From contig CM053162.1 in the NCBI GenBank assembly GCA_028571685.1, forward strand, positions 67,382,351 through 67,446,350: DNA of 64,000 bases, read 5' to 3'. A program made the position numbers and the translations under genes. This DNA comes from Heterohyrax brucei (lineage: Eukaryota; Chordata; Mammalia; Hyracoidea; Procaviidae). The notes beneath the pieces are model-generated. The model did no database searches. It saw nothing but the letters and a program-made list of their open reading frames with translations, and was not told the origin of the DNA. This document shows, piece by piece, positions 55,945 to 64,000 of this stretch (its first letter is position 1; each line of letters starts with the position of its first letter).

Positions 55945-56517
55945 GTGTCATAAGGTCCATTTGTACTCACCATAGTTTGTTGCCTTGGGATTCATTAATT
56001 CCTCCCAGGTGCCTTTTATCCAATTTCTGACATCACTACTCCTATTTTATTGTACAGTCTCTCAACAGCTGTGCTATCTAACTAGTTGTCCTGGCCATGC
56101 TCCACCTGCATCCCAGTGATAGAAACCCATCCCTACCTGGTAACGCAGACTTCAGCAACTACCCCTCTCCCTTCATGGCCGTACTGCATATGGTTCCCCA
56201 AGATAACAGCTTCTCCCTTTTTCCGTACCAGTTCACTAGAACTTTTTAAGCTAAGTCAATAAGACTTCAGTGCATGCTAACCCTGAGACCCTACTCTGTT
56301 TGCCATTCATAAGCCCTCCTCTACAATTCCAAGTGATTGTTCCCTTGTCCTTTGTGTAAACCCCAGTGTGGCCATGCTTTGAACGGTGCTGTGGTTTCCT
56401 CCCTAAGACCTATGAGTAATAAATTATATTTGTTTTCTCATCTTCTTACATGAGCCTCTATTTCTTATGCTGTGACAGACCTTCAAAGAATTCACAGACC
56501 ACTCCAGGTAAAACTTA
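55945..56517 (+). mobile_element. Solo LTR (class I ERV-like) in L1
   Basis: 'ataagccctcctctacaattc', 'gtgtaaaccccagtgtgg', 'gagtaataaattatatttg' (polyadenylation region), 'tgtgacagaccttcaaagaa'. The order and spacing suit a gammaretrovirus-like LTR. Boundaries are approximate and no target duplication was found. No viral genes. Confidence 0.55.
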
Positions 56518-56828
56518 AGAGACTGTAAGAACTTTCTGATTTCTCTATTTCTATGATTCACTGGTTATTTAATAGTATATTATTTAATTTCCACAAATTT
56601 TTGTATTTTCCATATTTCTTATGTTATTAAATTCTAGTTTCATACTGTTGTGATCAAAGATTTTATGATTTTAATATTTTTAGATTTATTGAGATTTGTT
56701 TAGTGGCCCAGCATATCATCTTTCCTGGAAAATGATTCACGTGCACTGGAGAATAATGTATATTTTTCTGTAGTTGGGTAGAGTGTCCTGTATTTGTCTG
56801 TTAGGTCTAGTTGGTTTAAGTTGTTGTT

Positions 56829-57358
56829 AGATACGTTCCAGTTTGCTCTGACTCACAGCAACCCTGTGCATAACAGAACGAAATGCTGTACAGTTGCATA
56901 CCGTCCTTCCGGTCAACACTATGTGTCAGCCCACTGCTGAAGCCACTGGGCTGGTCCGCCTCATGGGTGGTCTTCCTCGTTTTTGCTGATCCTCCACTTT
57001 ACTGGTCACGACAACTCTCTCCAGGGACAGACCCCTCCTGGTAATACGCCCAAAGTGTGTGAGCCATACTCTTCTCATCTGTGCTTCTAAAGAGCATTTT
57101 GGTTGTACTTCTTCCAAGATAGATTTGTTTGTTCTTTCGGCAATCCATGGTATATTCAATATTCTTCTTTAACACTACAATTCAAAGGTTTGAATTCTTC
57201 TTTGGTCTTCAGTCATTGTCTAGCTTTTGAATGTATAAGAGGTGACTGAAAACACCGTGGCTGGGGTCAGCCCCACCTTATTCTTCAAGATGATATCTTT
57301 GCTTTTTAACACTTTAAAGATGTCTTTTGCAACAGATTTGTCCAATGCAATGCATCAT
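56829..57358 (-). mobile_element. RTE LINE 3' part, first insertion in the L1
   Basis: Tail 'ccagtttgctctgactcac', then 'agccactgggctggtccgc', 'gaatgtataagaggtgac', and up to 'gtccaatgcaatgcatca'. The L1 flanks ttggtttaagttgttgtt (56811-56828) and ttgatttatgatgttgtt (57359-57376) look like a target duplication. It has a short open frame (56926-57159) with the KRGRPPMR C-terminal motif. Confidence 0.8.
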
Positions 57359-57730
57359 TTGATTTATGATGTTGTTCAAATCCTCTTTTTCTTTATTGAC
57401 TTTCTTTGTAGTTGTTATGTCTGTTACTGTAAGTAATGTTTTGAACTATCTACCTCTGTAGAACGTTCCATTGCCTCCTTCAGTCCTCTCAGGGGTTGCT
57501 TCGTGTGTTGGGGGATTTTGATGTTGTTGTTGTTGTTAGGTGCTGTCAAGTTGGTTCTGACTCATAGCAACCCTATGCACAGCAGAACAAAACACTGCCA
57601 CGTCTTGTGCCATGTCCACAGTTGTTTTTCTGCTTAAGGCCATTGTTGCAGCCACTGTGTCACCTCATCTTCTTTTTTGCTGATCCTTCAAGCTATCAAG
57701 CATGATGTCCTTCTCCAGGGACTGATCCTT

Positions 57731-58048
57731 CTAGACAACATGTGCTAAGTATGTAAGACACAGTCTTGCCATCTTTGTTTCCAAGGAACACTCTAGTTGT
57801 ACTTCTTCCAGAACAGATCTGTCTCTTCTTTTGGCAACACGTGGTACAGTCAATATTCCTCTCCAACACCACAGTTCCAAGGCATCAATTCTTCTTCTGT
57901 CTTTCTTTTTCATTGTCCAACTTTCACAGGCATATGATACAATTGAAAATTCCGTGACTTGGGGAAGGCATACCTTAATCTTCAAGGTGACATCTTTACT
58001 TTTTAATACTTTAAAGAGATCCTTTGCGGCAGATTTTTCCCAATGCAT
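57731..58048 (-). pseudogene. RTE ORF2 C-terminal fragment
   Basis: Open for 105 codons: 'AAKDLFKVLKSKDVTLK', 'ESWTMKKKDRRRIDALELW', 'LEEVQLECSLETKMARL'. Same region as 23126-23680, ending at a lost frame. Confidence 0.75.
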
Positions 58049-58092
58049 CTTTCAATTTGTTGACTCCTACTTCCATGGGCACTGATTATGGA

Positions 58093-58366
58093 ATGAATGC
58101 ATTTCTCAAGCTGAAAGAACTGAAGAAAAGTTTCAAGCCTCAAGTTGCAATAGTGAAGTATTCTCCAGGGAAAATATTAAACAGCTCAGGGAGCATAATA
58201 AAAATATGAAAAAAACACACAGTCACTATAGCAGAAAGAACTGGTTGATGTTTAGCCATTTGAAGAGGTAGCATGTGATCAGGAACTGATGGTACAGAAG
58301 AAAGAATCTGAAGTGGCATTTAACATACTGCTGAAAAACAAGGCTGCAGAAATTGATGGAATATGA
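58093..58366 (+). repeat. Inverted internal RTE segment
   Basis: Plus-strand RTE sequence ('atttctcaagctgaaagaac' to 'gcagaaattgatggaatat') inside a minus-strand RTE. Its last ~60 bases repeat, inverted, the sequence at 59200-59256. Its first ~200 bases correspond to part of what is missing at the 59256/59257 junction. Confidence 0.75.
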
Positions 58367-59031
58367 AACTAAGAAGTGAAATCCTTGACTACCTCAATGC
58401 TTTCTCTATTTATGATGATGTTGTATACTGGTCCAGCTGTGAGGATTTTTGTTTCCTGATGTTGAGGTGCAATCCGTACTGAAGACTGTGGTCTTGGGTC
58501 CTTATCAGTAAGTGTTTCAAATCTTCTTCACTTCCAGCAAGTAAGGTAGTGTCATCTGCATAATGAGGGTTGTTAATGCGTCTTCCTCCAATTCTGATGC
58601 CTCGTTCTTCTTCATATAATCTAGCTTCTTGGATTATTTGCTAGGCATACAGATTGAAAGGGTATGGTGAAAGGATACAACCCTGACCCACACCATTTCT
58701 GACTTTAATTGCCTCTTGATCCATATACAAATTCCTTAAGAACACAATTAAGTGTTCTGCAATTCCCATTGTCCACAACGTTACCTATAATTTGTTATGA
58801 TCCACACAGTTGGATGATTTTGCATAGTCATGGAAACAGATGAATATCTTTCTGGCATTCTCTGTTTTCAGACAAGATCTCTGCGATATCAGCAGTGATA
58901 CCCCCGGTTTCGTACCCTCTTCTGAATCTGGCTTGAATTTCTGGAAGTTCCTTGTCAATCTACTGTTGCAATTGTTCTTGAATGATCTTGAGCACAATTT
59001 AACTTGTGTGTGACGTTAACAATATTGTTCA

Positions 59032-59223
59032 TTAATTTCCACGTTCCATTGCATCACATTTCCTCAGAATGGGCATGGATATAGGTCTGTTCCAGTCAAT
59101 TGGCCAGGTAGCTGTCCTCCAAATTTCTTGGCATAGATCACTGAGCACTTCCAGAATTTCATCTGTTTGTTGAAATATCTCAATTGATATTCCATCAATT
59201 CCTGGAGCCTTGTTTTTTCCCAA
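59032..59223 (-). pseudogene. RTE RT N-terminal fragment
   Basis: Open for 63 codons: GKNKAPGIDGISIEIFQ near the start is the RT motif preceding the fingers region in RTE, followed by 'LCQEIWRTATWPIDWNR'. Confidence 0.75.
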
Positions 59224-60078
59224 TACATTAAATGCAGCTTCAGATTCTTCCTTCTGTGAAATCCAAAAGCAAATTTCAGAATCTCTTCTGACCTCCTATT
59301 CAGTCTTTTCTTTCCTGTCTTTTCAATGACATCTTGTTTTCTTTACAGATGATGCCTTTGTTGTCATTCCACCATTCACCTGGTCTTTGGTCACTGTGGT
59401 CAGCACATCAAATCTACTCTTGAGATGGTTTCTAAACTCAAGTGGAATATACCCAAGGTCATATTTTGGCTCTAGTGCGTTTGCCTTTGCACAAATTGTG
59501 CTGTTTTGATATTCAGTGCATATGTATTTATAATTGTTATATCTTCTTGAGGAAGTGACCTTTTTGTTGTTACATAATTTTTTATGTGTATGTCTCTTGT
59601 AAGAGATTTCAACTGAAAGTCAATTTTGTCTAATATAAATATAGCCACTCCAGCTTTCTTTTGGCTACTGTTTGCTTTGTATGAAAACACCACCATAAAA
59701 AAAGAGAAAATTAGGAATAATATAGAAATAGAGGCTTTGTATATTCTGTAGTTTGTGTATTTCTAGCTGTAGTTCTATTTGTATTTCTGTTCATAGTTTG
59801 GTATATTTCTGAATATATATAAAACATATGTATTCAATATATTTTTACCACTATTTTAATACTTTATGGGTTGTTGGACATAAGATCTGTTAATATACAG
59901 TTTTTTAACATTAGTATATTTGCAAGTAAGAATGTCTTACTGCTACCATTTTGTTATTAGTCTTTAGATGTCCGTCACATCCTCAACTGTGACCATCCTT
60001 TGTGTTTAGTTGAGTATTTGTATTGAATCATTTTGGTCTGCTTCTCTTTTCTTTCTGTGTATATTTTCACAATAGTTA

Positions 60079-60124
60079 TTGTGTGTGTGTGTGTGCGCGC
60101 GCATGAGAGAGAGAGAGAGAGAAA
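60079..60124 (+). repeat. (TG)n-(CG)n-(GA)n compound microsatellite
   Basis: Alternating purine-pyrimidine from 60079 to 60105 (TGTG then GCGCGC) followed by (GA)n to 60124. It could form Z-DNA next to a purine tract. Confidence 0.85.
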
Positions 60125-60174
60125 GATTGCCATGAGGAATACATTTATATTCTAAATTTATAACACCCTGGTTT

Positions 60175-60325
60175 AATTGATACCAAGTGAACCGCGAAAT
60201 CCTCAGCAGTCCTCTAGGACAGAGTGCAGCTGCCTCGTAAGGTTTCCAGGGAGTGCCTGGTGGATTTGAATTGCTGTCCTTTTGGTTAGTAGCTACAGCT
60301 CTTACGTACTCACCAGTGTTTCCAA
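60175..60325 (-). mobile_element. AfroSINE, short form
   Basis: 'gcagtcctctaggacagag', 'gtaaggtttccagggagtg', 'gctgtccttttggttagtag'. Diverged tail. Confidence 0.8.
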
Positions 60326-60479
60326 ATTAACTACTGAAATCTACAAAACCTCTATTTCTGTATTTTCTTTCTTTTCTATTTTTTATGATGTTGCATTCAT
60401 CAATTACATTCTTTTACATTATATGCTCAATGACATACATTTATACTTGTTTGACTTGTTACACAATTATGCAGTTTAT

Positions 60480-61150
60480 TATTCCTTCAGATATTTGTCT
60501 GCCCTCTCTCTTCTCCTTCTGGGGTTTCCATGAGATGTAAAATAGCTTGCTCATTATTGTCCTACCACTGCATTAGATTTTCTTAGATTTCTATATATTT
60601 TTGTCCTGCTAGTCTTCAGTTTCAATAATTTTAATTGCCTTTTCTTCGAGTTTGGAAACCTGATGACATAGTGGTTAAGTGCTGAAACTGCTAACGAAAA
60701 GGTCAGCAGTTCAAACCCATGAGATACTACTTGCAAAGTCTATAGTACAGTTCTATCCTATAGGGTTGCTATAAGTCAGAATCAGCTTAATAGTAAAGGG
60801 TTTTAGTGCGGTCCCATCCTCTAGCTTGCTGATTCATTCTTCAGTTTGTTCAAACCTGCTGTTAAATTCTTCCAATGGATTTTTATTTGTTACTGTAGTT
60901 TTCTGGTACTATATTTATTTTGATATTTTAGCTGTTTATTGAAATTCTCATTTTATTTTTGTAAAGTTTTTTTTTCTGATTTTCCTATGATTTTTTGATC
61001 CCAAGAAATACTGAAGTTTTCAAGTCTTGTAATCTGTCCCTTATCTGATCTCCTATAGGATGAAATTCTCTCTTCATGCTGTTCTTTGGACCGAGTTATT
61101 CTTTTCTGTTTCTTTTCAAGTCTTTTGATTTATTGGTTGAAATGGGATAT
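60480..61150 (-). mobile_element. Possible old LINE-1/HAL1 ORF1 region
   Basis: 'tttcaataattttaattgcc' 'ttttcttcgag' before the SINE, and 'tgctgattcattcttcag', 'cctgctgttaaattcttcc', 'tattgaaattctcattttat' after it, fit an antisense ORF1 stretch of old L1. Confidence 0.45.
60652..60803 (+). mobile_element. AfroSINE inside old L1
   Basis: 'ggaaacctgatgacatagtg', 'gtcagcagttcaaacccatg', 'gctataagtcagaatcagc'. Splits the old L1 stretch between 'cttcgag' and 'ctgattc'. Confidence 0.85.
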
Positions 61151-61154
61151 TGAC

Positions 61155-62550
61155 TTTTTCAATGTGGAAGTCAGTTTCTTCCCCTTCCACAGAGATTATA
61201 ATGTATATATATCTTTGTGTCATCTTTTAATCACTGTACACTGTAATAGTCCATCAGCTCATCCACACCTCTTTGCTCAGATGGTCTTCCCAAATATGCA
61301 TGGTTATCAAACATTTTTCCTGGAGTCCACACCCAAGTTTCAAAGGAGAAATCCCTTGCACTTCAAGAAAGAAGTGAGTAGAAAAACACAAAAACACGTA
61401 AATCTAAGTATTCTACTTTTTAGAATTCCTTCAATTACTTAATAAAGAATACAGTCAACTGCTTAGTGACTTCTCCCGTTATTTTTTGGTAAGCTTGCTG
61501 TCCAGTTCTGTTGTCTTTGTGGTCCCTCAGTGGCCTGACATATTTCTCCAAATGTTACCTGAAAACACCACCTACGAAAAGCTACTTCTTTTAGAAGGGC
61601 GTCACTAGGCAATGGTCTTCAGTGACCCCTTAGGATACTGCAAGGCTTCCCAAACTGCGTAACCTGTGCAACCCCAAATCCTTGAGGGATGAAGTCCCAA
61701 TTGCCTTCACTGGCATCTGCTGTAACTCTAGGAACATGGACCATCACCTGTGTCGGAGCTGTGGAACGGGGGATGCTAATCAGTTGGTGCACACAGTTCA
61801 CCTGGGAAGGAAAAGCAGCGTATCCTTTCATCAAGCACTCTTTTGAAAGACCCTTTTCCCGAGTTCCCAAATCACTTGTTCCAATGGATATCTCTAGTGA
61901 TATTGTTGTTTTAATGGCAGGATGTACCTTCAGATCTCCCTACTTCATCAGTATGTGTAATTACGTGGCACTTCTGGAAGTTCAGAATTCTGCAAGGTAC
62001 TCTTATACCGATGCTTCCCTTTCTGTTCTAAGAAGACAGATCTTTTTTTAAGCGTGCATCACTCACACACTAATTAGTGACATGTTTTTAAATGTGACAT
62101 AACTACTAAGAGTTGCTTGGTGCTTTGTCCTCAGTCCTGCAGGAGTGTAAAGTCTAGCTAACCTAAGGAAGGTCTGCACCATCCTTCAGGAGACTGCGAT
62201 ACACAAATGAATGGATAGACACAAATATTCACTAGCAAATACAGTCTGTTACACACTGAGCCAGAGCGTGCACAGCTGCCTGGGAGCACAGTCTGTGGTC
62301 TCAGGCTCCTCACTGGTACAGCAGCCTCTGCCACAGACTCAGCTGGTCTGGAGGTGGGAGCTGGGGACAACACCTACAACAGAAAAAGAAACCCTTCTGT
62401 TTTAGAATCAGGCTTTTTCTTCTTTCAGTGATCTTTTAGATGTTGTAGTACTCTGAGAGGTTTGTGGAACTGAGTCCATTCCATGAGTTTCTGCTTGGTG
62501 TTTTCTTAAGTAAGCGTGAAACTCCTTAGACCATCATTTCACCTTCTTAA
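61155..62550. other. Unassigned
   Basis: No element recognised. Opposed frames near 61619-62051 (83 codons minus, 120 codons plus) overlap on both strands and lack known motifs. 62250-62370 is slightly GC-richer. Confidence 0.35.
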
Positions 62551-62554
62551 CTGT

Positions 62555-62935
62555 TGTTGGAGGCCGTGAGCCAGCTGCTATTCTCAGTGACTCTGTTTCC
62601 AACTGTATAGACACTGCCCAGTCCTGCACCTTCCTCACAGGCTTTGCTGTGTGTGACTAGATTGTGGCAGCCGTCGTGTCAGGCTGTCTCAGTGAGGGTC
62701 TTTCTCTTTTGTGCTGACCATCTGCTTTACCAAGCACAATGCTCTTCTTCTGATTATCTGACCAAAGTGCAGGATGTGAAGTCTCGCTCTTCTTGGTTCT
62801 AAGGGCATTCTGTTTGTACTTCTTCCCAAACAGGTTCGTTCATTTTTCTGGCAGTCTGTGTTACATTCAGTGGTCTTTGCCAACACCATAATTCAAAGGC
62901 ATCAATTCTTTTTGGTCTTCCTTATTTACATCTTT
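62555..62935 (-). mobile_element. RTE LINE 3' fragment
   Basis: 'gcccagtcctgcaccttcc', 'gtgtcaggctgtctcagtg', 'tgctttaccaagcacaatgc', 'cattctgtttgtacttcttc'. 5'-truncated, with tail diverged near 62560. Confidence 0.75.
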
Positions 62936-63026
62936 CTTAATAACCTTTTATATTTTATTCTCTTCCATTGACAACTCTAACATTATCAAAAAAATTTCCA
63001 AATAAACTTTTTCTATAGGGCATTTT

Positions 63027-63545
63027 AGTTACCTGATGTTGCAAATACATTACAAAATACAAAAACACAAATACCACAAGTGGGTGGTTTTAACAACAGA
63101 AATTCGTAATCTCACAGTTTAAGAGGCTGTAAGTCCAAATTCAGGGTTCCAGGTTCAGGACAAAGCACCCCCCCACCCCCGTTGGCTCTGGAGGAAGGTC
63201 CCTGTCGTCAGTCTTCCCTTCCTGTTCTGTGCTTCTTAGCTCTGGAAACCTGAGTCCAAAGGATATGCTCTGCTCCAGGCTTTTCTTTCCTGTTAGTTCT
63301 CTCTCTTCTCTGTAAATTTCTTCCTTTTATACCTCTAAAGAGATTGAGTCAAGACACAGTTTAGTCCTGTCAACTGAGTCCTGTATCATTCAGATAATTT
63401 CTCCCAATTCTGTCTCATTAACAGTGTAGAAGTTAGAATTTACAACACATAAGGTTACCAAGTCAGATCACAAAATCATGAACAACCATATAATACTGGC
63501 ATTTGTAGCCCGGTTAATTTGACACACATTTTCAAACCATAAAGA
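63027..63545 (+). mobile_element. LTR, ERVL/MaLR-like
   Basis: 'aagtgggtggttttaacaac', 'gaggaaggtccctgtcgtc', 'gagtccaaaggatatgctc', 'aatttgacacacattttc'. Same block order as 12217-12759. Solo, no viral genes. The rest to 64000 is unassigned. Confidence 0.7.
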
Positions 63546-64000
63546 GGAGTCTGTAGCATTAATGAAAATATCATTTGAAGTGCTCATTATCTGTTAAAGC
63601 TTTCATGTGTTATGCAGTATGATGACTTCCTCATCATAGTCTCCTTTTTCTGTATGGTCCGTAGATACTCCTCTGCATAGAATTTTTTTCTTGACTGTGA
63701 CCCTGAATTGTATTTTACATTCCTACACACTTCAATAACAAATTTGCAGAGTTGAAGTTCATGACAGTCTATTTTATATTTTACTGAATACTTTCATATG
63801 TGTGTCATGTTAGATGTTGTTGTGGATATTGAGACCATCTCGTATACATACAAAGAAAAAAATGAAGTGAAACAATACTTATTTGCTTGTATCTATCTAT
63901 AGGCTGATCTATAGGTAAATACTTCCATACCAATTATATATCACATCCATTTTATAGCCAGGGAGAAATGGAGACCAACTGACTTATTTACACAGTAAGC

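Larger units (their letters stand above)
57526..59503 (-). mobile_element. RTE LINE, internally rearranged, second insertion in the L1
   Basis: Tail 'ttgttgttgttaggtgctg', C-terminal part to 58092, then an inverted piece (58093-58366), then RT (58367-59256), then a jump to an upstream segment (59257-59503). Flanks ttttgatgtt (57516-57525) and ttttgatatt (59504-59513) are the probable target duplication. The YADD catalytic box is intact in sequence at about 58553-58564. Not functional. Confidence 0.8.
55140..59700 (-). mobile_element. Old LINE-1 ORF2 hosting three insertions
   Basis: Antisense ORF2 in pieces: 55140 to about 55940 ('gaatttctggtgaagccatc'), 56518-56828 ('tttaatttccacaaattttt'), 57359-57525 ('gatgttgttcaaatcctc'), and 59504-59700 ('ccactccagctttcttttgg'). 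The pieces follow ORF2 order, so an LTR and two RTE copies split one L1. No intact frame remains. Confidence 0.75.

Noticed and set aside
61689..62051. 120-codon plus-strand frame
   Set aside because: No recognisable domain, an opposed frame on the other strand, and no gene context. Not enough to call a gene.
1..64000. A novel coding system or gene cluster
   Set aside because: Every coding similarity traces to RTE, L1 or mariner remnants. I found no set of linked intact genes.

Overview
This window looks like non-coding nuclear DNA of an afrotherian mammal, most likely a paenungulate such as an elephant. The evidence is the repeat content. Some 25 tRNA-derived AfroSINE copies are present, with A- and B-box promoter motifs and a 3' end reading like GAGTCGGAATCGACTCGACG. 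There are also many copies of an RTE/BovB-clade LINE with the same 3' end, and several LINE-1 3' ends of a type I recall from elephant. The species call rests on memory of repeat families, not on a search. I see no intact cellular gene, tRNA, rRNA, CRISPR array or operon-like structure. Every recognisable reading frame is a decayed piece of a retrotransposon or DNA transposon.

Layout. 1-1159: a LINE-1 3' end with an inverted 5' piece, inside a 15-bp target duplication. 1369-7268: RTE scraps, SINEs and old L1. 7270-12014: an L1 3' end, then a near-full-length plus-strand RTE split by a young-type L1. 12035-13672: an L1 split by a solo ERVL-type LTR, then RTE and SINE scraps and a CT-rich repeat. 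13690-22985: mostly unassigned AT-rich sequence with scattered SINEs and old LINE pieces. 22988-26096: a minus-strand RTE whose 5' third is inverted. 27020-32385: an old minus-strand L1 cut up by a SINE, two LTRs, an L1 3' end and an RTE. 33868-35315: an L1 5' end (5' UTR plus start of ORF1) carrying a very short SINE insertion. 37697-39215: inverted mariner pieces, then an RTE split by an L1. 40203-44788: SINE, L1 end, and a near-full-length minus-strand RTE split by an L1 and a SINE. 45135-54660: mainly unassigned, with an isolated CpG-dense patch at 47250-47455, a third mariner piece, and a cluster of three SINEs. 54665-59700: an old minus-strand L1 hosting an LTR and two RTE insertions, one internally rearranged. 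60080-64000: Z-DNA-type repeat, SINEs, an RTE end and a third ERVL-type LTR.

The elements do not work together as a system. What they give is a record of insertion order: nested copies with recognisable target-site duplications show which families moved after others. RTE supplied the retrotransposition machinery that the SINEs probably borrowed, since they share 3' ends. L1 copies are both hosts for and insertions into RTE copies, so both families were active over overlapping periods. The best leads are the two rearranged RTE copies, the inverted mariner pair, the very short SINE-tail insertions with target duplications, and the CpG-dense patch.
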